From Ramlibacter tataouinensis (GTDB lineage Bacteria > Pseudomonadota > Gammaproteobacteria > Burkholderiales > Burkholderiaceae_C), in NCBI RefSeq assembly GCF_001580455.1, contig NZ_CP010951.1, positions 3,869,001 through 3,933,000 on the forward strand: DNA of 64,000 bases, in the 5' to 3' direction. The position numbers and the translations under genes were made by a program. This document shows, one piece after another, positions 8,807 to 16,261 of the stretch. A model generated the notes under the pieces. It ran no database searches, had not been told where the DNA came from, and worked only from the letters and a program-made list of their open reading frames with translations. How positions within the stretch are numbered: the stretch's first letter is position 1; every line of letters begins with the position of its first letter.

Positions 8807-10125
8807 GGCGTGCGCTCCTTCTCGCCCAGCCATGCCGAGGCCGCGGCCCCGAAGCAGAGGCCGAAGAAGAAGGAGAAGAAGCTCTCCTCGATCATGTTGG
8901 TCGACACGCCATAGACGTAGGCAATGACCAGCACCGCGACGTACATCCGGTGAAGGGCCACCGGTTCGCAAGCGGCCACCTTGCGTACCGACAGTGCCGG
9001 GAATGCGCAGTAAACGAGCCCTGCCACGCCGAAACTCACCATCATGTAGATGGCGACGTTATCGGCAGAATTTGCTTGGTGCGGCGTGTTGCCGAACGCC
9101 AAGGGCGTGCCGATGCTGCCCAGTCCGGCTCCGAGCCAGGACTGCGGCCCGTCGGGCAGGAGTTGGAAGGCCAGCGGCCACATCGAGGTGAACCGTTCCC
9201 ATACCGACACGATCAGCACGGGAAAGTCCGAAGCCTTCATGGCCGAGCCGATGTCCCAGAAGACGACGACCAGCGGCAACACCACCGTCGCGGCGCATAG
9301 GGCGCCCACCAGCACGTGGCCATCCATTGCGGGACGGCGATCCTGGACGACGAGCCAGAGGGCAGCGAGCGGAAATGCGAGGACCATGCCTTTGCTCGTG
9401 GTCAGCACGATAGCCGTGGTCGCGGTCGCGAAGATCGCCAAGCGTGCCAGTGGGTGTCCGTACCTGAGCATGGTCAGCAGCCCCGTGATTCCCAGGATCA
9501 CGGCCGCGTTGAAGGAAGTGCGGGTGAAGCCCGGCAGGCGGGCGATGCCATGGGCCATCCACCATGTCCGCGTGGTGGACGACATGCCAAAGGCCGTCTC
9601 GTACTCCAGCCCCTCCCAGGGCATCGTTCCCCAGAGAAAGTTGGCGAATACGCCGGCGGCCGTGATGGCGAACATCGCCGTGCCCATGGCGAGCATTGGG
9701 GCCAGACGCCGACGCAGCAGCGGCCACATGGCCATGCCGTAAATCACGAACAGGTAGATCTTTAGCCCGAAAGCGATCGCGAAGATCGCCACGCCCACCA
9801 TGGCCGAGTAGACGGCATGGCATGCAAGCAGGGCGGATGGAATCGCGATCACGAGATCGATACGGCGGTCCCGCAGCAGCGAGCGCAGAAACAGGAACAG
9901 CACTGAACCGACAGGGATCGAATCGCGAAGATACAGAAGGTTCGGGACGCCGGCTGCCGCGAGCACGTACCGAAGCACGCCTTCCAGCAGCAACGTCGTC
10001 AGGTAGACCGCAAGCAGTGCGCACAACAGATCGTCCACGGCCCGGGTCCGGTCGCGCGCAGGCCGAACGGGCGCCCGCGCCGGCGCAGCCCGTGGTGAGG
10101 CGGTCCATGGCACGCCGGTGTTCAT
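8803..10125 (-). CDS. Wzy-like O-antigen/exopolysaccharide polymerase
   Basis: The 440-residue integral membrane protein has about ten to twelve hydrophobic helices and a large periplasmic loop around residues 300-380, between VVVFWDIGSAMK and NSADNVAIYMM. This is the usual shape of O-antigen-ligase/polymerase (Wzy/WaaL) proteins, which are poorly conserved in sequence. The TTSKGMVLAF segment and GLGSIGTP loop are of the kind seen in this group. It should join lipid-linked repeat units in the periplasm. It is coupled by overlapping start and stop codons to both neighbours. The assignment relies on topology and on its place next to a Wzx-like gene. Confidence 0.72.
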   Translation of the reverse strand: MNTGVPWTASPRAAPARAPVRPARDRTRAVDDLLCALLAVYLTTLLLEGVLRYVLAAAGVPNLLYLRDSIPVGSVLFLFLRSLLRDRRIDLVIAIPSALLACHAVYSAMVGVAIFAIAFGLKIYLFVIYGMAMWPLLRRRLAPMLAMGTAMFAITAAGVFANFLWGTMPWEGLEYETAFGMSSTTRTWWMAHGIARLPGFTRTSFNAAVILGITGLLTMLRYGHPLARLAIFATATTAIVLTTSKGMVLAFPLAALWLVVQDRRPAMDGHVLVGALCAATVVLPLVVVFWDIGSAMKASDFPVLIVSVWERFTSMWPLAFQLLPDGPQSWLGAGLGSIGTPLAFGNTPHQANSADNVAIYMMVSFGVAGLVYCAFPALSVRKVAACEPVALHRMYVAVLVIAYVYGVSTNMIEESFFSFFFGLCFGAAASAWLGEKERTP

Positions 10126-11414
10126 GCGGCACGCGCCTTCCTCTGGGCCTGAAGGCCCAGCAGAATGGTGAGCACGAGGCCGGCAACCAGGAAGCCCTGC
10201 GATGCGTACGCCGCCATGACGGCGCCCTGCCATCCGTGTCCGGGCACCAGCAACAGGTTTAGCACGACGGACAGCCCGGCCGTGAGCGTGTGCAGCGTGC
10301 TGACGCGGCGCTGGGCGTCGGCGCCATTCAGCGCGTCTGAAGCCGCCGCCTGTGCGATGACCAGGAAGGGCAGCAGGCACATGGAGCGCAGGATGTCGGG
10401 GGAGAGGTCGAAGGAGTCCCCGAGCAGCCATGGCACGGCGGGCGCCACGGCGTAAATGGCCACGGCCAGCAGCATGCAGTACACGCCCCCGATCAGAACG
10501 AGGCGCCTCACCGCGGTCAGCGAGCCCTCAAGTCCGCGCTGGTCGCCGCGGCGGAAGATGCGGGCCTGCAAGGACAGCAGCACGGCGGTGATCGGCGTGC
10601 ACGCCATGTACACCAGGCGGAACGCGGCCGTATAGGCTCCCGCAGTCGCCTCCGAGGCGATTCGGGCCAGCACGGCCTTGTCGGCATCGGTGTGCACGCT
10701 TCGCGCGGCGATCACGACCGAGAAGAGGAAGCCCTTTCCGATGTCATTCCTGACCGTCTGGTACCCGGTTCTCGGCCGGCCCAGCAGGCGCACGCTGTAG
10801 AACAGGACCACCACCGCGCTCAGGACCCCGGCGGCCAGGTGCAGTTCGGCCCAATGCAAGGCCGTCGGCGTGGTGAAACCCCAGAACAGCGCGCCGGCGA
10901 ACACAAGGCGCACCACCATCAGCAGGTTGTAGAAGAGCGCAGTCACCCCCTGGCGTTCCAGGCCGAGAAACACGTGGGCGGCGAGATCCACCACCTTCGT
11001 CATCAGGATTTCCGAGATGCCGAACAGCAGCACCAGCAGCCAGGTGCCGCGCTCATGCAGGAAGGCCTCGCCAATCAGCATGGCGACCAGCACGCCCAGG
11101 GTCCCCGTGACCGCGGTGACCGCCAGCCCGTTGCCCAGGGACATGGCCGCATGCGCCTGCCCGCGGGAAATGCGCATGATGGCCACGTTGCCCAGACCCA
11201 TCCCGGCGAAGGGAAGGAAGACGGAGGTGATCGCGATGACGCTTGCCACCCTGCCGAATTCGTGCGCGCCCAGGGCGCTTGCCAGCAGGATGAACAACAA
11301 GCCCTGCAGCACCGCGATCGACACCTGGCTGCCGATCATGTAGGCCGAGTTGCGCGACGCAGGGTCCGATCGAAGACGCTGCAGCAGAGGTCCGGGTCGC
11401 ATCGTCGACAACAT
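10122..11414 (-). CDS. Wzx-like polysaccharide flippase (MOP superfamily)
   Basis: The 430-residue protein has about twelve to fourteen hydrophobic segments and begins with a short basic cytoplasmic tail, then SRNSAYMIGSQVSIAVLQGLLFILLA, the typical first helices of the polysaccharide-transport branch of the MOP superfamily. It should flip undecaprenyl-linked repeat units to the periplasm for the polymerase encoded next. The ATG at 11412-11414 lies two bases after the stop of the initiating transferase gene. The polymer that it carries cannot be inferred. Confidence 0.8.
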   Translation of the reverse strand: MLSTMRPGPLLQRLRSDPASRNSAYMIGSQVSIAVLQGLLFILLASALGAHEFGRVASVIAITSVFLPFAGMGLGNVAIMRISRGQAHAAMSLGNGLAVTAVTGTLGVLVAMLIGEAFLHERGTWLLVLLFGISEILMTKVVDLAAHVFLGLERQGVTALFYNLLMVVRLVFAGALFWGFTTPTALHWAELHLAAGVLSAVVVLFYSVRLLGRPRTGYQTVRNDIGKGFLFSVVIAARSVHTDADKAVLARIASEATAGAYTAAFRLVYMACTPITAVLLSLQARIFRRGDQRGLEGSLTAVRRLVLIGGVYCMLLAVAIYAVAPAVPWLLGDSFDLSPDILRSMCLLPFLVIAQAAASDALNGADAQRRVSTLHTLTAGLSVVLNLLLVPGHGWQGAVMAAYASQGFLVAGLVLTILLGLQAQRKARAA

Positions 11415-11416
11415 GC

Positions 11417-12823
11417 TCAGTACGCCCGCTTGTCGCCCAGGACGATCATCTTGATCGTCTTGAGGATGATCAGCAGGTCGAGCGTCAGGCTCCAGGAGCG
11501 CAGGTACGCCAGGTCATAGTCGGTGCGCCTGCGCATGGAGTCCAGGTCGTCGCCGCCGCGGCAGCCGTTCACCTGCGCCCAGCCGCTGATGCCCGGCTTG
11601 ACCTTGTGCCTCACCATGTACCCGGGGATCAGCTTGCGGTATTGCTCGTTCACGGCGAGCGCATGGGGACGCGGGCCGACCAGACTCATGGAGCCGCCCA
11701 GCACGTTCAACAGCTGCGGCAGTTCGTCCAGCGAGGTCTTGCGCAGGAAGCGGCCCAGCGGCGTGACGCGGGAGTCGCCACGGGTCACCTGCGTGTAGGT
11801 GGTATCGCCGTCCTCCAGCGTCGTCATGGTGCGGAACTTCCAGACCACGATCTCCTTGCCGTCCAGGCCGTAGCGGCGCTGCTTGAAGATGGCCGGCCCC
11901 GGCGAAGTCGCGCGAACCAGGATTGCGATGATCGCCATCAGGGGCAGCACCACCGGCAGGGAGAGGATCGTCAGCGTCAGGTCGATCACCCGCTTGATCG
12001 CGCCCGCAGTGCTGTTGAAGGGCGATTCGCAGACCGACACCACCGGCAAGCCGGCCAGTGTGGTCACGCGGCCCTGAATCAGGTCGGCGATGAAAACGTC
12101 CGGCAGGAAATAGATCGAGGCGGTGGTGTCGCGCAGCGATTCGAGCAGGCTCACTACGCGGGGCTGGGTCGTCATCGGCATCGCGATGTAGATCGTGTCG
12201 ATGCCATGCGACTTGACGTAGTCGCTGACCTCGGGGATGCGGCCGATCACCGAGCGCACGCCGCCGTGGCCGAGCCGGCGGATGGAGCGGTCGTCGAAGT
12301 AGCCCATGAAGCGCTGTCCCTCGGCTTCGCCGTCGTTGATCAGCTTCGCCACCCGCCGCGCCACGGGGTTGGCGCCCACGATGACCACCTTGGCCTGCGG
12401 GTACAGCGGGAACAGCAGGGGCGCGACGCGCGGCGAGGCCCAGTGCATCAGGAACTGCGCCAGTGGTGCCCCGATCAGCCAGGTCGCCACCACGTTACCG
12501 TCCGGCTGGAAGCCCGAGTTCAGCAGCATCGACTTGGCCGTCCAGAAGAAGGACACGCCGGCCGCGACTTTCAGCCACTGCAGCAGCAACCTGCCCGCGG
12601 CGGCCGCGGAAAAGCGCCGGAAGGGGAGGTCCCCGGGGAAGGTCAGCACGAAGCTCAGGGTCAGGATCACGAGGTCGTCCTGCCTGAACGGGGCGCCGAA
12701 CACCCGCAGTGCAGCCAGGTACACCGCCACCGCCAGGAGCGGATCGATGGCGGCCCGCACGAGCCCCCAAGGGCGCCCCGTGATCTCGGCGGTTGGGGGT
12801 AGGGTGTCGGTGTAGATCTTCAT
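11417..12823 (-). CDS. Undecaprenyl-phosphate hexose-1-phosphate transferase (WcaJ-like)
   Basis: The 468-residue initiating enzyme transfers a sugar-1-phosphate to undecaprenyl phosphate. The N-terminal half has several transmembrane helices and a CoA-binding-like Rossmann domain (VVIVGANPVARRVAKLI). The catalytic PglC/WcaJ domain begins at KRVIDLTLTILSLPVVLP, with RYGLDGKEIVVWKFRTM, RVTPLGRFLRKTSLDELPQLLNVL, SLVGPRPHA and GISGWAQVNGCRG, all diagnostic. It is the first enzyme gene of the operon. Alternative in-frame starts lie at 12835 and 12859. I prefer 12821-12823 because it follows the stop of a small upstream reading frame. Glucose or galactose specificity is not resolved. Confidence 0.9.
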   Translation of the reverse strand: MKIYTDTLPPTAEITGRPWGLVRAAIDPLLAVAVYLAALRVFGAPFRQDDLVILTLSFVLTFPGDLPFRRFSAAAAGRLLLQWLKVAAGVSFFWTAKSMLLNSGFQPDGNVVATWLIGAPLAQFLMHWASPRVAPLLFPLYPQAKVVIVGANPVARRVAKLINDGEAEGQRFMGYFDDRSIRRLGHGGVRSVIGRIPEVSDYVKSHGIDTIYIAMPMTTQPRVVSLLESLRDTTASIYFLPDVFIADLIQGRVTTLAGLPVVSVCESPFNSTAGAIKRVIDLTLTILSLPVVLPLMAIIAILVRATSPGPAIFKQRRYGLDGKEIVVWKFRTMTTLEDGDTTYTQVTRGDSRVTPLGRFLRKTSLDELPQLLNVLGGSMSLVGPRPHALAVNEQYRKLIPGYMVRHKVKPGISGWAQVNGCRGGDDLDSMRRRTDYDLAYLRSWSLTLDLLIILKTIKMIVLGDKRAY

Positions 12824-12836
12824 GGCCTGCACCATC

Positions 12837-13064
12837 TCAAGCGGGACGGCCCATGACATGGGCAGAAGCGGGAAGCGTGCCAGCGCGCTCCAGCGGGAAG
12901 CGCGAGGGTGGCGACTGCCGCGTCAGCGGGGACGCGAGAGCACGGGCGGTTTCGGTGAAGTCCACGGCACAGCCACTGAAGGTCGCCAGGTCGTCTGCCG
13001 ACCGATCGATGGGCGACCGTTGCACTCGAGGCGACAAGCACGAGACCAGTGGCTTTTCTTGCAT
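12837..13064 (-). CDS. Possible small protein or leader ahead of the exopolysaccharide operon
   Basis: A 75-residue reading frame begins MQEKPLVSCLSPRVQRSP behind a strong GGAGGG ribosome-binding site, seven bases from the ATG (13062-13064). It ends 13 bases before the preferred start of the initiating transferase gene, so the two would be translated in series. Codon use looks normal for the window, with G or C common at third positions. There is no signal peptide or membrane helix and no family that I recognise. It could be a real small protein, a leader peptide, or chance. The ribosome-binding site and the spacing are the main support. Confidence 0.35.
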   Translation of the reverse strand: MQEKPLVSCLSPRVQRSPIDRSADDLATFSGCAVDFTETARALASPLTRQSPPSRFPLERAGTLPASAHVMGRPA

Positions 13065-13530
13065 GGACCAACCCTCCTGGAAGTCCGGACCGAACAGCAC
13101 CCTTCGGACGGCCGAGGTTCCGTTCTGCGCTGAGCTGTTTGCTGGACGCGCGGGCTGGCGGCGCCCGCCTGGGTGCGGCTCGGCGATTGAAACTCCTGCT
13201 GGCCTGTCACGATGGTTGCTCGTCGTTATTGACGCTGAAGACGCACGGTAAGGGCTCGGCAAAAAAATCGTCTGTTCGCCATCCCACACAGGTCCGGAAA
13301 CAAGGCACGCTCTCATGTGACCGTGCGTTCCGCAGGAGTTGAGCCGGGTATGACGCGGCAAGCCATCCTTCAAGCGGCGGAGCAAACGGCTGGGTCACGC
13401 GGAAGAGTTCTCGCCTTTACAGATCCGGAAACTTCTTGCGACTCGTTGCGCGCTGAACATTACCCACCGAAGGCCCAGCGTTGGCAAAGTAGATGGGACA
13501 AGCGTCGGAAGACGTCGAAGGGAGATCAAC
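13065..13530. other. Non-coding gap between divergent genes
   Basis: This 466-base stretch separates the minus-strand exopolysaccharide operon from the plus-strand Crp/Fnr-like gene, so it should hold both promoters. I see no convincing gene. AT-richer pockets occur near 13198-13235 and 13255-13275 (including a run of seven A), but I could not settle on -35/-10 pairs. No TTGGAC-N4-GTCCAA palindrome is present here. Confidence 0.5.
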
Positions 13531-14355
13531 GTGGGGAAGGAATCGCAGAGCGCGCGAACGACTGCTGCGCAGTTCGAGCGCAACCACCTGCTGGCCTCCT
13601 TGCCTGAGCAGGACCGGCAGCGCTGGCTGGACAAGCTCGACCCCGTGACCCTGCAAGCGGGCGAGGTCCTGCACCAGCCCCAATCGCCGGACGAGCAGGT
13701 CTACAGTTACTTCCCCGTGTCCGCCATCGTGGCGCTGTTGTGGCAGGCCGCCAACGGCGACTCCGCGCAGACGGCTGTGGTTGGCCGTGAAGGAATGCTC
13801 GACGTTTCAGTGTGCTTCGGTGGTGAGCCCATGCCCGTCAAGGCCATCGTGCAGCAAGCCGGCCTTGCCCTGCGGGTGCCCTGCGCCTGGTTGCAGGAAG
13901 AGTTTCAGCGCTCGACCGACGTGCGCCGCATGCTGATGCGGCATGCCCAGTCGCTGATAGCGCAGGCGGCCCAAGCGGCGGCCTGCAACAGGCATCACAC
14001 CATCCAGCAGCAACTGTGCCGGTGGCTCCTGCTGAGCCTGGACCGGACCAATGCGCTGGAGCTCACCACCACGCAGGAACTCATCGCCGTCATGCTGGGC
14101 GTACGGCGCGAAGGCGTCAACGAGGCGGCCGGCCAACTGCAGCGCGCGGGCATGATCGCGCACCGGCGCGGCCGGATCGCCGTGCTGGATCGCGGCGGCC
14201 TGGAGCGCCGCAGCTGCGAGTGCTACGCCCAAGCCAACGGCGAGTTCAGGCGCCTGCTCATTCCGGTCAACTTGCGTCCGGAACTGCTCGGCCTGCACCT
14301 GGAGCAGGCAGCCGCCGGCCAGGCTCGCGCGATGATGGCTTACCGCTCGCCCTGA
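13531..14355 (+). CDS. Crp/Fnr-family transcriptional regulator
   Basis: This 274-residue protein has an N-terminal cyclic-nucleotide-binding-like fold (residues about 35-160; VYSYFPVSAIVALL and VVGREGMLDVSVCFGG) and a C-terminal Crp-type winged helix (about 165-240; LTTTQELIAVMLGVRREGVNEAAGQLQRAGMI). The cAMP-contact Arg/Ser pair of Crp and the Fnr Cys cluster are not evident, so the effector is unknown. The start is GTG at 13531, eight bases after a GGGAG-type ribosome-binding site. It is divergent from the exopolysaccharide operon and could regulate it, which is inference from position. The closest group is the stand-alone Crp/Fnr proteins common in Burkholderiales. Confidence 0.85.
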   Translation: MGKESQSARTTAAQFERNHLLASLPEQDRQRWLDKLDPVTLQAGEVLHQPQSPDEQVYSYFPVSAIVALLWQAANGDSAQTAVVGREGMLDVSVCFGGEPMPVKAIVQQAGLALRVPCAWLQEEFQRSTDVRRMLMRHAQSLIAQAAQAAACNRHHTIQQQLCRWLLLSLDRTNALELTTTQELIAVMLGVRREGVNEAAGQLQRAGMIAHRRGRIAVLDRGGLERRSCECYAQANGEFRRLLIPVNLRPELLGLHLEQAAAGQARAMMAYRSP

Positions 14356-14365
14356 GCCCGCCGGC

Positions 14366-14923
14366 CTACAGGTTGAGCTTGGTGATCTTGGTGCCGTCCA
14401 GGCTCAGGTTCGCCATCAGCCCTTTTTGCCCGCGCACGAAGCCAACCACCTGGGCATCCCTGGCCAGCGTGTCGGTCCGCGTGCTGGCGGCTGTGTCGAC
14501 CATCGTGACCGACGCGTCCGCGCCCGCGGTCCAGCCGCTGCTTGCCTGGAACTTCGCGAGCGCTTCCTGCGTCATGAACATCAGGTACATCGCCTTGGAC
14601 TCGGCGCCGGCCAGCAGGCCCACCGAACCGGTGCCTACGCTGTAGTAGCCCAGCGTGTTCGCACCCTTTTTCAGCGCGCCTTGCCCATAGGAACCGCCGA
14701 CCAGGAACCCGGCGCTCACCACGCTGGGAAAGATCAGGATGCCCTGCGCCTTGTCGCCGTATCCCTTCGCAGTCGGTGTCTCCCGATAGAGGTCGGCCAA
14801 CGCCTTGTCGACGCCGGTATCGATCTCGCGCTTCTTGTCGGCGGGGCTGCCGCTACCCATGGGAGTCGAGCAGCCCGCCGCCAGGCCGGCACCGGCCACG
14901 AGCAGCAGTGTTCTTCGTTTCAT
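14366..14923 (-). CDS. SYLF-domain lipoprotein (YSC84-like)
   Basis: The 185-residue protein starts with a lipoprotein signal (LAAGC, Cys18). The body is a SYLF/YSC84 domain: KAQGILIFPSVVSAGFLVGGSYGQGAL, a central LGYYSVGTGSVGLLAGAESKAMYLMFM block and a C-terminal VVGFVRGQKGLMANLSLDGTKI strand. Eukaryotic SYLF proteins bind phosphoinositides. Bacterial ones are envelope proteins of unclear role, probably lipid-associated. A second SYLF gene lies at 41182. The gene converges on the Crp/Fnr-like gene 10 bases away. No TTGGAC-N4-GTCCAA palindrome was found directly upstream, unlike the second copy. Confidence 0.87.
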   Translation of the reverse strand: MKRRTLLLVAGAGLAAGCSTPMGSGSPADKKREIDTGVDKALADLYRETPTAKGYGDKAQGILIFPSVVSAGFLVGGSYGQGALKKGANTLGYYSVGTGSVGLLAGAESKAMYLMFMTQEALAKFQASSGWTAGADASVTMVDTAASTRTDTLARDAQVVGFVRGQKGLMANLSLDGTKITKLNL

Positions 14924-14939
14924 GAGACGCTCTCCTTTT

Positions 14940-15240
14940 CAGGCGCCGTCACCTGGGTGGCGCCAAACCACATAGGTCATCGAACTTCCCTGCATCCGCG
15001 GCATGTACCAAGTGCTGCCGCTTTGGCTGTACGTCGCGAAGGCACTTCGGACCCGATCACCGCTCCGGTCACAGCCGCCGCTGTGGTCACCGCGGCGGCG
15101 GTTGCAAAGGGATGGTAGTCTCGGTCGACGTCGTCGTGTGCATCCGCAGGCTGGTCGACATTAACGTTACGGTTGACGTTGAGCTTACGGTTGACGTTGA
15201 CGCTACGGTTGACGTTGACGCTACGGTTGACGTTGGAGTC
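14940..15240 (-). pseudogene. Decayed remnant of an NVNV-repeat secreted protein gene
   Basis: Read on the minus strand, this segment matches the C-terminal half of the gene at 28677-29153. First come NVNV-type repeats, then an ATAAAVTTAAAVTGAVIGS block corresponding to AGTVAVTAAAVGSMVAA. After a frameshift follows STWYMPRMQGSSMTYVVW, corresponding to ATWYMPQGPQYVVVHPPY, and a stop at 14940-14942. There is no start codon and no signal peptide: the left part is cut off by the end of the response-regulator gene at 15251. It is therefore a truncated and frameshifted copy. It fills the otherwise gene-free 327 bases between the SYLF and regulator genes. Confidence 0.6.
15169..15236. repeat. 18-bp tandem repeat, about 3.7 copies
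   Basis: The unit ACGGTTGACGTTGACGCT occurs at 15187-15204 and 15205-15222, with a two-base variant at 15169-15186 and a partial copy at 15223-15236. On the minus strand it encodes hexapeptides rich in Asn and Val (SVNVNR), inside the remnant of the NVNV protein gene. Confidence 0.85.
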
Positions 15241-15250
15241 GTGTCTGTCC

Positions 15251-15949
15251 TCAGGCCTGCTGCTGTCCCGCCGCGTCCTGCGCCATCTTCAGCGCCTTGA
15301 ACAATCCGGCCAGCGTGGTCACACCGAGCTGCCGCATCACGCGCGCCCGATCGGCCTTGATGGTCCTTTCGCTCACGCCGAGCTCCTGGGCCAGTTGCTT
15401 GTGACCGCGGCCGGCAGCGATGCCCTCCAGGACTTGGCGCTCGCGCCAGCGCAGGGTTGCCAGGCGCTCTCGCGCCGACTCCGCTTCGCGCTGCGCCGCG
15501 CGCTCCTTGAGGTCGTAGGCAATGGCATCCTCTACCGCCGCCAGCAGGACTTCGCGCGGAACGGGCTTGGTCAGGAATTCGCGCGCGCCCCCGCGCATCG
15601 CGCGCACGCTGATCGGGACATCCGCCGACCCGCCGAGGAACACGATCGGACGGCGGTAGGCGGGATAGCGCTGCAGCGCGGATTGCAGCTCCAGGCCGCT
15701 GGCGCCGGGGAACTGTACATCCAGCAGCAGGCACCCGGGCTCATCGTGAGGTGCAGGCACGAGGTAGTCACCTGCCGCGGCATAGGTGATGACCTGGTAG
15801 CCAGCGCCCGACAGCGTGCGCTGCAAGGCCGCCCGCGCGCTCGGATCGCTGTTGATCACATGCACCATCGCACTCGCGGCGCCCGAGTCCATGGCAACCC
15901 GCCAGCTCTCGGCTTCACCGCGGGCATGAGCCACATTGCGTGCATCCAT
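15251..15949 (-). CDS. FixJ/StyR-type response regulator with altered acidic pocket
   Basis: The 232-residue protein has a receiver domain (about 28-145) and a LuxR-type HTH (about 165-225; RWRERQVLEGIAAGRGHKQLAQELGVSERTIKADRARVMRQLG). The phosphoacceptor Asp77 (LLLDVQFPG) and Lys128 (FLTKPV) are present. The usual Asp-Asp-Asp acidic triad reads Asn33-Ser34-Asp35, and the switch Thr is Gly106 (FLGG). Phosphorylation may be weak or unnecessary. I start at 15947-15949; a longer frame would run through a palindromic operator. Upstream lies the MASE1 kinase gene in the same direction. Two operator-like palindromes sit 31 and 151 bases before the start, suggesting autoregulation. Confidence 0.85.
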   Translation of the reverse strand: MDARNVAHARGEAESWRVAMDSGAASAMVHVINSDPSARAALQRTLSGAGYQVITYAAAGDYLVPAPHDEPGCLLLDVQFPGASGLELQSALQRYPAYRRPIVFLGGSADVPISVRAMRGGAREFLTKPVPREVLLAAVEDAIAYDLKERAAQREAESARERLATLRWRERQVLEGIAAGRGHKQLAQELGVSERTIKADRARVMRQLGVTTLAGLFKALKMAQDAAGQQQA

Positions 15950-15980
15950 GCGGCAAGTATTCGCGTGCGCGGGTGTCGCA

Positions 15981-16004
15981 CCTATTGGACAAAAGTCCAA
16001 TAGG
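15981..16004. promoter_or_regulatory. Palindromic operator, copy 1 (perfect)
   Basis: A perfect inverted repeat has 10-base arms (CCTATTGGAC and its complement) around AAAA. It lies 31 bases before the start of the response regulator at 15949. It is the best copy of the TTGGAC-N4-GTCCAA motif found before several genes here. The 312-base gap 15950-16261 contains this site, copy 2, and a short direct repeat (GTAAAGCG) near 16207-16223, but no gene. Confidence 0.7.
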
Positions 16005-16100
16005 GCACGCGTGCTTCGCGGTCACGCCATCCATGCTGCTGCGCATCGCAGCTCGGTCTGATCCGAGATGGCTCGTTCTTCAGTCCGGAGTCGCGGTGCA

Positions 16101-16120
16101 TGTGGGACCAACGTCCCATA
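16101..16120. promoter_or_regulatory. Palindromic operator, copy 2
   Basis: TGGGAC, four bases (CAAC), then GTCCCA at 16103-16118, with a matching outer T-A pair. It has the same 6-4-6 spacing and AC-N4-GT core as copy 1, with G replacing the second T. It lies 151 bases upstream of the response-regulator start. Confidence 0.5.
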
Positions 16121-16261
16121 CCGTCGGCGGACCCGATGTCATTCGTTTGTCATCGAGCAGGGGCTGAGGTTGAGCTCATACCGCGGTTGCCGCTGCAGCT
16201 TCGCACGTAAAGCGCATGTAAAGCGATGCCTGGGCGCACAACCTTCGGGCCTGGGGCCGTG

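Noticed and set aside
12820..13071. A second small minus-strand frame overlapping the putative leader
   Set aside because: It runs into the transferase gene in another frame and has no ribosome-binding site as good as that of the frame at 12837-13064.
15087..15734. A minus-strand frame ending in Thr/Ser repeats
   Set aside because: It overlaps the response-regulator gene in another frame. Its repeat tail is the out-of-frame reading of the 18-base tandem repeat.
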